Shown piece by piece: positions 26,177 to 36,250 of a stretch of 64,000 nucleotides of DNA. Source of the DNA: Verrucomicrobiota bacterium (GTDB taxonomy: Bacteria > Verrucomicrobiota > Verrucomicrobiia > Limisphaerales > UBA1319); assembly GCA_022711435.1 (NCBI GenBank), contig JAKLFB010000008.1, forward strand, positions 62,001-126,000, written 5' to 3'. A model generated the notes under the pieces. It had not been told where the DNA came from. It made no database searches and worked only from the letters and a program-made list of their open reading frames with translations. Positions within the stretch are counted from its first letter, which is position 1; every line of letters starts with the position of its first letter. Both the position numbers and the translations under genes were made by a program.

Positions 26177-26857
26177 ATGGCGCTGGTTGAACTGCGGAAC
26201 ATCAGCAAGGTGTATCGGCTGGGCGAGGAGGAGATCCGGGCGCTGGACGACGTGACCTTGGATATCGAGAAGGGCGAGTTCCTGTCGATCATCGGGCCTT
26301 CGGGCAGCGGCAAGTCGACGCTGATGCACATCCTGGGATGCCTGGACACGCCGACTCGAGGGACGATCCAGCTGGACGGGCTGATGATCCAGGACGCCTC
26401 GCCGCGCGAGCTGGCCCGAATCCGGAACGAGAAGATCGGATTCGTCTTCCAGTTCTTCAACCTGCTCCCGAAGCTCAACGTGGTCCAGAACGTGGAGCTG
26501 CCCATGATCTATGGCGGGTGGAAGGCGCGGGAGCGGCGGGAGCGCGCCATGGAGGCGCTGCGCCGGGTCCAGCTCGAGAACCGGTCCCGGCACCGCCCCT
26601 CGCAGCTCTCGGGCGGCCAGCAGCAGCGAGTGGCCATCGCCCGCGCGCTCGTCAACGATCCCCGGATCCTCTTCGCCGACGAGCCAACCGGCAACCTCGA
26701 CTCCCACACGGGCGAGATCATCCTCGGGATGTTTCGGGATCTGCACGCGGAAGGGCGGACGATCATCCTGGTGACGCACGACGCGGAGATCGCGGCCATC
26801 AGCCCGCGGCGGATCGAGATCCGGGACGGGAAGGTGGCATCGGGCGGAGGGACATGA
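26177..26857 (+). CDS. ABC transporter ATPase, MacB/LolD type
   Basis: The 226-residue ATPase has Walker A GPSGSGKSTLMHILG, Q loop FVFQFFNLLPKLNV, signature LSGGQQQRVAIARAL, Walker B ILFADEPTGNLDS and H loop VTHD. The phrase LGCLDTPTRGTIQLDG and DEPTGNLDSHTG place it in the MacB/LolD/FtsE branch, which drives mechanotransmission and not classical substrate translocation. Its stop overlaps the permease start by ATGA. It works with the adaptor before it and the permease after it. Confidence 0.95.
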   Translation: MALVELRNISKVYRLGEEEIRALDDVTLDIEKGEFLSIIGPSGSGKSTLMHILGCLDTPTRGTIQLDGLMIQDASPRELARIRNEKIGFVFQFFNLLPKLNVVQNVELPMIYGGWKARERRERAMEALRRVQLENRSRHRPSQLSGGQQQRVAIARALVNDPRILFADEPTGNLDSHTGEIILGMFRDLHAEGRTIILVTHDAEIAAISPRRIEIRDGKVASGGGT

Positions 26858-28236
26858 ACGTCTGGAACACCATCGGCACCGGATTCAAGGAGATCTGGGC
26901 GCACAAGTTCCGCTCCCTGCTGACGATGCTGGGGATCATTTTGGGGGTGTCGAGCCTGGTGGCCATGTCGGCGCTGGTCAAGGGGATGGAGCACGGATTG
27001 AAGGAGGCGCTGGTGGCCATGGGCGGCCTGGAGAAGATCCGCATCGAGCAGCAGTCCGAGCTGCCGCTCTACCAGCGGCATCTGGCCGACCAGGCAGCGG
27101 GCGTGACGATGGGGGACGTGCACGCCCTGCGCTGCAGCGCGCCGCTGGTCGAGCAGGTGACCCCGTCGGTCGACCTGTTCGGGTGGGGCGGCGGGACCGT
27201 GTTGACCTACCGGGGAGAGAGCGCGCGGCCGTTCATGTTCTCGGGAACGTGGCCGGACGCGCTGCGGATCCACGAGCATGTGGTGGCTCACGGGCGAATG
27301 TTCAACGAGGTGGACGACGCGCAGGCCCGCAACGTGTGCGTGATCGGCACGGGCATCCGGGATGAGCTCTTCGGGCTGCCCGAAGAGACCGGCCGGACCA
27401 TCGTTCCGGTGGGCGAGTCGATCCTGATCAACGGCCAGCCGTTCACGATCATCGGCATGTTCGAGCACTACGAGAGCGAGCAGGAACGGGAGCGCCGGCT
27501 GTCGGGGACGAACCCGCCGCCGCGCTCGGCCGCAAACCCCACGGGCCCCACCCGGAACCGCGGCCACAGCCACAGCGGAGGGAACTTCGTGTTCCGCCTC
27601 AAGAACAACACCGTGCTGATCCCGCTCAACACCATGCTCATCAAGTTCCGATCCGCGGTGGGCGTCAGCGCCACCCCGGACGCGCGGCTGACGACGATCA
27701 ACATGAAGATCGTGGACATCGAGCGGCTGGAGCAGGCGCTCCAGCAGGTGCGCAACGTCCTGATGGTCACGCACAAGGGGATCGAGGATTTCGCCTTTCG
27801 CACCCAGGAGGACTGGGCCGAGCAGATCACCACCGTGATTCGGAACTCGCGGATCAGCGGGACCATGATCGCGGCCATCAGCCTGCTGGTGGGCGGCATC
27901 GGCATCATGAACATCATGCTGGCGAGCATATCGGAGCGGGTGCGCGAGATCGGGATCCGGAAGGCCGTGGGGGCGACGACCGGCGGGATCTTCCTGCAGA
28001 TCCTGGTCGAGAGCGTCGTGATCGCCATGGTCGGAGGCGCCGTCGGGGTGGGCGCATCGTTCCTGCTGGTGAAGGTCATCGCATCCTTCACGCCGACGGA
28101 CAATGCGCCGATGGTGACGTGGCTGTCGCTGACGCTGGCGTTCGTCTGCAGCGCCAGCGTGGGGGTGATCGCGGGCCTCTTTCCGGCCTTCAAGGCATCG
28201 CGGCTGGACCCGATCCAGGCGCTGCGCTACGAGTGA
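26854..28236 (+). CDS. MacB/FtsX-family ABC permease
   Basis: The 460-residue protein has the MacB topology: one N-terminal membrane helix (FRSLLTMLGIILGVSSLVAMSAL), a large periplasmic domain of about 290 residues, and three C-terminal helices (GTMIAAISLLVGGIGIMNIMLAS; IFLQILVESVVIAMVGGAVGVGASFLL; LSLTLAFVCSASVGVIAGLFPAF). The conserved ERVREIGIRKAVGAT lies between helices 2 and 3, and the ending KASRLDPIQALRYE is typical. The periplasmic domain contains a Pro/Arg/His-rich insertion (near residues 210-245) not usual for MacB. Family members export macrolides, peptides or lipoproteins; the substrate here is unknown. Confidence 0.93.
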   Translation: MNVWNTIGTGFKEIWAHKFRSLLTMLGIILGVSSLVAMSALVKGMEHGLKEALVAMGGLEKIRIEQQSELPLYQRHLADQAAGVTMGDVHALRCSAPLVEQVTPSVDLFGWGGGTVLTYRGESARPFMFSGTWPDALRIHEHVVAHGRMFNEVDDAQARNVCVIGTGIRDELFGLPEETGRTIVPVGESILINGQPFTIIGMFEHYESEQERERRLSGTNPPPRSAANPTGPTRNRGHSHSGGNFVFRLKNNTVLIPLNTMLIKFRSAVGVSATPDARLTTINMKIVDIERLEQALQQVRNVLMVTHKGIEDFAFRTQEDWAEQITTVIRNSRISGTMIAAISLLVGGIGIMNIMLASISERVREIGIRKAVGATTGGIFLQILVESVVIAMVGGAVGVGASFLLVKVIASFTPTDNAPMVTWLSLTLAFVCSASVGVIAGLFPAFKASRLDPIQALRYE

Positions 28237-28249
28237 AGGCCGGCGCGCG

Positions 28250-29368
28250 ATGCGACTGATCGATCGATATCTGCTGCGCGAGATGCTGGTGCCGCTTGCG
28301 TATTGCGTGAGCGGGTTTCTGGTGTTCTGGATCACGACCGAGCTGCTTTCGGATCTGGACATGTTTCAGCGGCAGCGGCTGGGGGCGGGGGACATCGCGG
28401 AGTACTACCTGGTGCTGCTGCCGGAGCTGCTGGTCACGGTGATGCCGGTGGGGCTTCTGCTGGCCCTGCTCTACGCGCTGACGCAGCTGGCGCGGAACCA
28501 CGAGCTGGTGGCGATGCGGGCGGCGGGGCTGAGCCTGTGGCGGCTGGGCCTGCCCTACCTGGCCGCTGCCGGGCTCTTCAGCCTGGGCATCCTGTACCTG
28601 AACGAGACCTGGGTCCCGGTCAGCGTCAGCCGGTCCGAGGCCATCCTGCATCGCCGCGAGGCCCCGGCCCAGCCGGGCCACGAGGCCGGATGGCGGCCGC
28701 TGAACTTCCGCTACGAGCCGGCCCGCCGGCTCTGGACCATCGAGGCCTACCACGAGGCCACGCACGCCATGCGCAACCCCAAGGTCGACTGGGAGGCGGA
28801 CGATGGCACCCGCTTCCAGCTCGTCGCCCGCCAGGCCCAGTGGAGCGGCACCCGCTGGCGGTTCTTCGATGCGGCCGAATACGAGTTTCCTCCCGCGCAG
28901 GAGACGCCCCGGCTGCGCCGCCAGGCGGACGAACTCGAGATGGCCGAGTTCGAGGAGACGCCGGAGATGATCCGCAGCGAGATCAAGATCAGCAGCTTGA
29001 GCAACGTCAGCGCGGCCTCCGGGGCGCAGCTCTCGCTGCGGGATATCCGAAACTACCTGCGCCTGCATCAGGAGCTGAGCCCGCTCGAGACGGCCAAGCT
29101 GAGGACCCAGTGGCATGGGCGGCTGGCGGAGCCGTGGACGTGCCTGGTGGTGGCGCTGATCGCGCTGCCCCTGGGGGCGGCTTCGGGCCGGCGGGACGTG
29201 CTCGTGAGCGTGTCCGCAAGCATCTTCTTCTGCTTCGCCTACATCATCCTGCTGAAATTCGGGCTGGCGTTCGGAACGGCAGGGTACTGCCCGCCCTGGC
29301 TGGCCGCCTGGTACCCGAACGCCCTGTTCGGCGGCCTGGGCCTCTGGATGACCTGGCGGGCCGCCTAG
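28250..29368 (+). CDS. LptF/LptG (YjgP/YjgQ) family permease
   Basis: The 372-residue protein starts MRLIDRYLLREMLVPLAYC and has two to three N-terminal membrane helices, a periplasmic beta-jelly-roll region (residues 125-280) and three C-terminal helices (WTCLVVALIALPLGAASGRRDVLVSV; IFFCFAYIILLKFGLAF). The LARNHELVAMRAAGLSLWRL segment is the coupling-helix signature of LptF/LptG, which extract lipopolysaccharide from the inner membrane. Only one of the two paralogues is present here, so the partner must be elsewhere. It follows the MacAB-like genes by 13 bp. Its stop shares the four bases CTAG with the convergent ispH stop. Confidence 0.87.
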   Translation: MRLIDRYLLREMLVPLAYCVSGFLVFWITTELLSDLDMFQRQRLGAGDIAEYYLVLLPELLVTVMPVGLLLALLYALTQLARNHELVAMRAAGLSLWRLGLPYLAAAGLFSLGILYLNETWVPVSVSRSEAILHRREAPAQPGHEAGWRPLNFRYEPARRLWTIEAYHEATHAMRNPKVDWEADDGTRFQLVARQAQWSGTRWRFFDAAEYEFPPAQETPRLRRQADELEMAEFEETPEMIRSEIKISSLSNVSAASGAQLSLRDIRNYLRLHQELSPLETAKLRTQWHGRLAEPWTCLVVALIALPLGAASGRRDVLVSVSASIFFCFAYIILLKFGLAFGTAGYCPPWLAAWYPNALFGGLGLWMTWRAA

Positions 29369-30237
29369 CGGGCGAGCGCTGCCATTCGAGCCGGGGAATC
29401 CGCACGCGCCAGGCGGCGCAGACGCGCCTCGACGCCATCAATGATCTCGTCGGGGGTGGATGTGCCCGCCGTGAGGCCGACCGTCGAGGCGCCTTCGAGC
29501 CAGGCCGGGTCCAGGTCATCGGCGGTCTGGACGGCGTGGACGCGGGGGCACCAGCGGCGGCAGGTGGCGGCCAGCTCCCGCGTGTTGTTGCTGTGCCGGC
29601 CGCCCGCCACGATGACCACATCGGCCCGGCGAGCGAGCTCCAGAGCGGCCAACTGCCGCTGCCGGGTCGGTCGGCACACAGTGTCGATCCATCGGACCTC
29701 GGACCCCGGGAACCGCTGGCGCAGACGCTCGATCCGGTCCAGGACGCGATCGACAGGCTGCGTGGTTTGGGAGATGACACCCCAGCGCGGATGCTCCTCC
29801 AGACGCTCCACATCCTCGGCATCCAGGATCACGTCGCAGCTCTCGATGTCTTCCGTGATGCCGCGGACCTCGACGTGGTCGGCCTGGCCCACGATCAAAA
29901 GGCGGAAGCCCTGGCGGACAAGCTCCTGGGCGGCGCGATGGGCGAAACGGACCAGGGGGCACGTCGCCTCAAGGACCTCGAAGCCCCCCTGGCGGGCCCG
30001 GCACAGCACACGCTCCGAGGCGCCGTGCGCCGTGATCATGACAACGGGAGTGGCAACGGCCTCGAGGGTGGAGGCGGACCGGATGCCGCGGTGGCGGAGC
30101 CGGTCGAGGACGAACTCGTTATGGACGAGGTCGCCGAGGATGGTGACGGGCGGATCGGCGGGGAGCTGCAGGGCGAGCCGGATGGCATCACGAACGCCGA
30201 AGCACATGCCGAGGTAGCGGGCGCGAATGACGTTCAT
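29365..30237 (-). CDS. ispH: 4-hydroxy-3-methylbut-2-enyl diphosphate reductase
   Basis: Last step of the methylerythritol phosphate pathway, giving IPP and DMAPP with a [4Fe-4S] cluster. The 290-residue protein begins MNVIRARYLGMCFGVRDAI and keeps the three cluster cysteines: Cys12 (GMCFGV), Cys near 94 (LEATCPLVRFAH) and Cys near 186 (WIDTVCRPTRQRQ). It also keeps the GDLVHNEFVLDRL segment, ISQTTQPVD and the substrate-binding VGLTAGTSTPDEII. It is slightly shorter than the usual 310 residues. An operator-like palindrome lies 6-22 bases upstream of the ATG, suggesting local repression; the convergent lptF-like gene overlaps the stop. Confidence 0.93.
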   Translation of the reverse strand: MNVIRARYLGMCFGVRDAIRLALQLPADPPVTILGDLVHNEFVLDRLRHRGIRSASTLEAVATPVVMITAHGASERVLCRARQGGFEVLEATCPLVRFAHRAAQELVRQGFRLLIVGQADHVEVRGITEDIESCDVILDAEDVERLEEHPRWGVISQTTQPVDRVLDRIERLRQRFPGSEVRWIDTVCRPTRQRQLAALELARRADVVIVAGGRHSNNTRELAATCRRWCPRVHAVQTADDLDPAWLEGASTVGLTAGTSTPDEIIDGVEARLRRLARADSPARMAALAR

Positions 30238-30242
30238 AAATC

Positions 30243-30259
30243 ACTTTGTATCGTAAAGT
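30243..30259. promoter_or_regulatory. Operator-like palindrome at the ispH promoter
   Basis: ACTTTGTATCGTAAAGT, half-sites ACTTT and AAAGT spaced by seven bases, directly before the ispH start. It matches the reverse complement of the site at 31249-31265 in 13 of 17 positions, so both may bind the same regulator, most likely the winged-helix protein encoded at 30307-30618. Confidence 0.5.
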
Positions 30260-30306
30260 ATTGACCTTGTCGGCCTGGATTCGTTCAAAGATCGGGGGGG
30301 CGGCGA

Positions 30307-30618
30307 TCAGGAGGGGCGCGGGGTTTGGCGGACGAACTGCTCGAGCAAATCGAGGTATTGGGTGAAGGCGATCTTGCCGGCAGGGGTGAGTGCGCAGGTG
30401 GTCAGGGGTTTTCGTTTGCGGAACGATTTGGTGACGGCGAGATAGCCGGCTTCCTGGAGCGTCCGGATATGGACGCTGAGGTTTCCGTCGGTCATCTCGA
30501 GGAGGTTGCGCAGCTCCGTGAAGGAGAGCTCCGGGGAAGCGGCGAGGACGGAGAGGATGGCCAGGCGGCCTTTCTCGTGGATCAGGCGATCGAGCTGGCG
30601 GACGGGATCGGGGTTCAC
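30307..30618 (-). CDS. Small winged-helix transcriptional regulator
   Basis: GTG 30618 is the chosen start: it overlaps the stop of the upstream membrane protein gene as GTGA, showing translational coupling, and the protein then begins MNPDPVRQLDRLIHEKGRL as in the family. The 103-residue product is a single winged-helix domain: RLAILSVLAASPELSFTELRNLLEMTDGNLSVHIRTLQEAGYLAV, given here only as its span (residues 17-62), then SFRKRKPLTTCALTPAGKIAF. This is the DNA-binding family related to ArsR/MarR (Pfam winged_helix, HTH_34 type) commonly paired with an integral membrane protein. The two operator-like palindromes nearby suggest it controls its own operon and ispH. Confidence 0.85.
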   Translation of the reverse strand: MNPDPVRQLDRLIHEKGRLAILSVLAASPELSFTELRNLLEMTDGNLSVHIRTLQEAGYLAVTKSFRKRKPLTTCALTPAGKIAFTQYLDLLEQFVRQTPRPS

Positions 30619-31241
30619 GCCGTCGGGCTCCTGGATTCGGTCAGGTAGAGGTATGCGCCGTAGGCGGCATGGAAACCGCCGAAAACGGCGCCCATGAGCA
30701 AGTGGGCAATGCGGATCGGAGGAGGAGACGAGCATGAGCCCAGCGCGAGGAGGGCGGCGGATCCGGCGGCGACGAAGATCCAGCCGAACAGCTTGATGCC
30801 GCGGGGCATGAAGAAGCCGGCGGCATGAACGGAGGCGCCGTAGAGCACCATCCAGATCGGGGGCAGCCACCAGGCCGGCAGCGGATCCGATCCGCATGGC
30901 AGGCACGGCAGCAGGACGGTGATGAGGCCGGCTGCCATGGCCGGAAGCATGGCCTGCGTAACCCGGCGGGTCGGAGGGGACCAGAAGGGTTCAGATTCCT
31001 GTCCCGCCTGGCGCCGGATCAGGCGAAAAGCAACGCCCAGACCGGCCAGGGCCACCCCGCCCCAGAACAAGCTGAACGACCGGCTGGAATCGATGCGGAG
31101 GATCCAGGCGGCAACGGCCGCGGCCAGGCCAAGCAACCCGATGGCCAGCATGATCGGAGCCAGAGCGCGGCGGTAAAGCGCTGTCCGCTCCATCAAGGTT
31201 CGGATGACCTGGAGATGCTCGACCGCCCAATGGGATTCCAT
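30615..31241 (-). CDS. Integral membrane protein partnered with the winged-helix regulator
   Basis: The 208-residue protein starts at ATG 31241 (MESHWAVEHLQVIRTLMERTAL); the frame extends 7 codons upstream to a TTG inside the operator. It has a short N-terminal amphipathic segment and six hydrophobic helices (for example APIMLAIGLLGLAAAVAAWI; VTQAMLPAMAAGLITVLLPCL; IKLFGWIFVAAGSAALLALGS; AHLLMGAVFGGFHAAYGAYLY). There are no recognisable catalytic motifs. Genes of this type next to a small winged-helix regulator recur in Verrucomicrobia, where the membrane protein may act as a sensor or anti-regulator; that is a recollection plus inference. Function unknown. Confidence 0.75.
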   Translation of the reverse strand: MESHWAVEHLQVIRTLMERTALYRRALAPIMLAIGLLGLAAAVAAWILRIDSSRSFSLFWGGVALAGLGVAFRLIRRQAGQESEPFWSPPTRRVTQAMLPAMAAGLITVLLPCLPCGSDPLPAWWLPPIWMVLYGASVHAAGFFMPRGIKLFGWIFVAAGSAALLALGSCSSPPPIRIAHLLMGAVFGGFHAAYGAYLYLTESRSPTA

Positions 31242-31248
31242 GGGGCAG

Positions 31249-31265
31249 GCTTTACCATGCAAAGC
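31249..31265. promoter_or_regulatory. Operator-like palindrome at the membrane protein/regulator operon promoter
   Basis: GCTTTACCATGCAAAGC, half-sites GCTTT and AAAGC spaced by seven bases. It overlaps a candidate -10 (GTAAAG, 31255-31250 on minus) whose -35 is TTGACG (31278-31273), spacer 17, so a bound protein would block transcription. The predicted start is one or two bases from ATG 31241. Confidence 0.5.
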
Positions 31266-31330
31266 CCCCCTCCGTCAAGCCAAGGCGGGATCGGCTGGCC
31301 AAACTCCAACACCCCTGCCAGGAAAGCGGA

Positions 31331-31477
31331 TCAGGAATGAAGGTTGGGGTCGCCGTGCCGGGTCTCGAAAACCTGGGGATGGCCGTGCGATTTCCGCCAG
31401 GCCCATTGCCACAGCAAGGCTGCCCCGGCCGCCAGCAAGGCGAGGACAATGAGCATGACCCACATGATATCGTTCAT
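31331..31477 (-). CDS. Possible 48-aa single-pass membrane protein
   Basis: From ATG 31477 the frame encodes MNDIMWVMLIVLALLAAGAA followed by LLWQWAWRKSHGHPQVFE and a short polar tail. One strongly hydrophobic helix is flanked by aromatic and basic residues, as in small membrane proteins. The frame opens 23 codons earlier, but the upstream part is less protein-like. No ribosome binding site is clear. It lies between the membrane/regulator operon and the eno promoter on the opposite strand from eno. Could be a real small protein or chance; no homology is recognised. Confidence 0.4.
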   Translation of the reverse strand: MNDIMWVMLIVLALLAAGAALLWQWAWRKSHGHPQVFETRHGDPNLHS

Positions 31478-31600
31478 AGCGCCGGTGATGATTTTGCTCG
31501 ATTCCTGGACCGTAGCTGACGCAGCCTGGAATGTCAAGCCTGTCAAAAGAAATATTCATGCATTGGCAAACGCATGCCATATCATAAGTGACATTAATGA

Positions 31601-33873
<2,273 letters not shown>

Positions 33874-34053
33874 AGGCCGGGATCTTAGGAGAAGGAAGGC
33901 GCGGCAGGCGAATGAAAATTTTCCTGCGTGCCAGGGCGGAACCCGGTGTCGCAGGATTTCAGCAGCGAGCCCGCGGGATCCAAATCAACCTGGCCAACGG
34001 CCCCGGGCGCCGGCTCGCAAGCGGTCCGAACGCGCCAATCACCCGGGCCGGGA

Positions 34054-34082
34054 TTGAGTTCCGACCCAAAGCGCGATAGTTT
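34054..34082 (+). promoter_or_regulatory. Candidate fumarase promoter
   Basis: TTGAGT at 34054-34059, 17-bp spacer, TAGTTT at 34077-34082. The predicted start falls at about 34089, one base before the ATG. The -10 is a weak match, so this is tentative. Confidence 0.4.
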
Positions 34083-34089
34083 GGTCCAC

Positions 34090-34968
34090 ATGAGCGGTTT
34101 GAAACCATCGCTGGTCGAGCTGATCCGCCGGACCTCGGCGGAGATGCCGAGTGATGTGCAGGAGGCGATTCTCGGGGCCTTGGAGCAGGAGGCGCGGGGG
34201 ACTATCGCGCGGTCGGCGATGGAGATCATCGAGCGGAACATCCAGATGGCTCGCCATCGCTCCCAGCCGATCTGCCAGGACACGGGCTCGATTCATTTCT
34301 ACGTGGATGCCCCCATCGGCATGGATTGGCCGGGATTCGAGGAGGCGGCGCGGGAGGCGGTGATGGAGGCGACGCGCAAGGGGCATCTGCGGCAGAACTC
34401 GGTGGACCCGATCACCGGGATGAACGACGGGACCAATGTGGGCCCAGGATCGCCGGCGGTTCATCTCCATGCCTGGCGATCGCCGGAGACGCAAGTCCGC
34501 CTGCTTCTCAAGGGAGGGGGATGCGAGAACGTGGGCGCCCAATACTCGCTGCCGGTCGAGGGCCTGAAGGCCAGCCGTGACCTCGAGGGTTGCCGGCGGG
34601 CGATCCTGGACGCGGTGGTGCAGGCGCAAGGCAAGGGCTGCGGCCCCGGGGTTCTCGGGGTCTGCATTGGAGGCGACCGCGCCACTGGATACGAGCACTC
34701 GAAGCGCCAGTTCCTGCGGCTGTTGTCGGATCGGAATCCCCTGCCTGAACTGGATCGGCTCGAGCAGGATGTCCTGCGGACGGCGAACCAGCTCGGGATC
34801 GGCCCGATGGGTTTCGGGGGCAAAACGACCCTGCTGGGGGTCAAGATCGGGGCGCTGAATCGCGTGCCGGCCTCCTATTTTGTCAGCGTCAGCTACATGT
34901 GCTGGGCGTTTCGACGCCAGGGCGTCGTCCTGAACCCCGCCGGAGACATTCAAGAGTGGCTATACTGA
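34090..34968 (+). CDS. Class I fumarate hydratase / tartrate dehydratase, alpha subunit
   Basis: Iron-sulfur hydro-lyase of the citric acid cycle, alpha component (equivalent to the N-terminal part of FumA, or TtdA). The 292-residue protein carries the three expected cluster cysteines in PICQDTGSIHFYVD, GGGCENVGAQYSLP and GVCIGGDRATGYEHSKRQ. Other family phrases are SVDPITGMNDGTNVG and GPMGFGGKTTLLGVKIG. ATG 34090 was chosen over the upstream open frame (from 33928), which is Pro/Gly-rich and not family-like. The beta gene follows with a TGATG overlap. Fumarate is more likely than tartrate as substrate for a central-metabolism gene beside eno, but sequence alone does not decide. Confidence 0.9.
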   Translation: MSGLKPSLVELIRRTSAEMPSDVQEAILGALEQEARGTIARSAMEIIERNIQMARHRSQPICQDTGSIHFYVDAPIGMDWPGFEEAAREAVMEATRKGHLRQNSVDPITGMNDGTNVGPGSPAVHLHAWRSPETQVRLLLKGGGCENVGAQYSLPVEGLKASRDLEGCRRAILDAVVQAQGKGCGPGVLGVCIGGDRATGYEHSKRQFLRLLSDRNPLPELDRLEQDVLRTANQLGIGPMGFGGKTTLLGVKIGALNRVPASYFVSVSYMCWAFRRQGVVLNPAGDIQEWLY

Positions 34969-35549
34969 TGAATCCGATACAACTCGAGGCTCCCTTCTCG
35001 GAGGACAAGATCCGCTCGTTGAGGGTCGGCGATGCGGTCGAGATCACGGGAGTGGTCTATACGGGCCGGGACGCGGTTCACAAGCATCTCCATGAGGGCG
35101 GCGACCTGCCACCGGGGATTCGGTTGACCGAGGGGATGATCTACCATTGCGGCCCTGTGGTCCTGACGGATGGGCCTAGCCAATGGAGAGTCGTGGCGGC
35201 AGGCCCGACAACCTCCGCCCGAGAGGAGCCTTACCAGGCCGATATCATCCGGCGGTTCCGGCTCCGGGGCGTTATCGGCAAGGGCGGGATGGGGGCTCGA
35301 ACGCTCGTTGCTTGCAAGGAAACGGGGTGCGCCTACTTCCATGCAGTCGGGGGGGCGGCCCAGGTCCTGGCCGAACGCATCCGCAAGGTCCGAAACGTCT
35401 ATTTCGAACGCGAGTTCGGCTCCCCGGAAGCGATCTGGGAGATCGAGATCGAACGGTTTCCTGTCGTGGTGACGATGGATGCCCACGGGGATTCGCTGCA
35501 CCAGCGGGTGCTCGATTCGAGCAAGGCGCTTTTAGCCAAGTATTTATAG
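34968..35549 (+). CDS. Class I fumarate hydratase / tartrate dehydratase, beta subunit
   Basis: The 193-residue protein from ATG 34968 matches the swivelling beta component (C-terminal part of FumA, or TtdB): LRVGDAVEITGVVYTGRDAVHKHL, MIYHCGPVVLTDGPSQWRVVAAGPTTS, VIGKGGMGARTLVACKETGCAYFHAVGGAAQ and PEAIWEIEIERFPVVVTMDAHG. Where most relatives have TSxRM after GPTT, this one has TSAREEPYQAD, a slight departure at the substrate end. The start overlaps the alpha stop by one base, so both chains are made in step. Confidence 0.9.
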   Translation: MNPIQLEAPFSEDKIRSLRVGDAVEITGVVYTGRDAVHKHLHEGGDLPPGIRLTEGMIYHCGPVVLTDGPSQWRVVAAGPTTSAREEPYQADIIRRFRLRGVIGKGGMGARTLVACKETGCAYFHAVGGAAQVLAERIRKVRNVYFEREFGSPEAIWEIEIERFPVVVTMDAHGDSLHQRVLDSSKALLAKYL

Positions 35550-35592
35550 ATACCTCGCCGACGTTGATCGTTGATCGGTGGCCAGTGAGCCC

Positions 35593-35627
35593 GGCGGCGT
35601 CCACGGAGTGGCCGCCCTACCTTTCGG
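35593..35627. repeat. 35-bp dispersed repeat, copy 2
   Basis: Identical to 24813-24847 over 35 bases. It lies 43 bases after the fumarase beta stop; both copies are therefore just downstream of + strand genes and in the same orientation. Confidence 0.85.
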
Positions 35628-35711
35628 CTTGCAAGGCAGGGCGTGCACTCCGCTGCGCGCAGGGCCGAGAGCTTGCAGCTATCATGGCAGCGTGAAAAGC
35701 GACAGGGCGAT

Positions 35712-35737
35712 CGAGCCGACAAGAATGTCGGCGCTCG
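35712..35737. repeat. REP-like hairpin
   Basis: CCGACA (35716-35721), loop AGAA, TGTCGG (35726-35731), extended by CGAG/CTCG with a two-base bulge. Same general design as the 35-bp repeat hairpin: two short stems with a bulge. Confidence 0.55.
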
Positions 35738-36250
35738 CAGCGAAGGCACATCCGAATGGGCGCCAGCCTCGTGGACTGCGGCAGTCTCTGCCGCTTTCCT
35801 TTCAGCCTGAATGCGGGGATGCGCAGGCTGGCCCGCGTGATCCAAGGCGGCAGGGGGCTGCCTGCCTGCAGCGGCGGCGCAGGCAGGCCGCACTCCAGGA
35901 CGCCTCCGCCGTGATCTCTCCCCCTGCGAGGATCGAGCGGGGGGGGGGCAGAGGGGATCCAAACCCGATTGACCTCCTCTCCCCGGCCCTCCTCTATTGC
36001 CAATGGAGGAGAGGGAGAAGACAAAATGCAAACGATCGCCCAACTGCGACAGGGAGCACCAAGAAGAATTTTGCCCCTCGCGCCGCGCGTTTTTTGATTG
36101 CTTTCGGGATGTGTCTTCGGTTCAATTCGGTCATTCGCCATAATATCCGGGACCGGGTGTATAGACCACGGTCGAGTGATTGGCTTGGCCCCGAAGGGAA
36201 TGGCGAATAGCGTTGTTATCGGTAAAACAAACTAAGGCCTGTTGAATGTC

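Larger units (their letters stand above)
35550..36250. other. Non-coding, repeat-rich stretch of 701 bp
   Basis: No convincing gene on either strand. It contains copy 2 of the 35-bp repeat, a CCGACA/TGTCGG hairpin, GC-rich short inverted repeats around 35850-35900, a run of nine G near 35940, and an inverted CTCTCC/GGAGAG pair at about 35981-36015. The last 150 bases are more AT-rich than the surroundings and probably hold the promoter of the mosaic exoprotein, although I could not fix a single -10/-35 pair. Confidence 0.6.
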
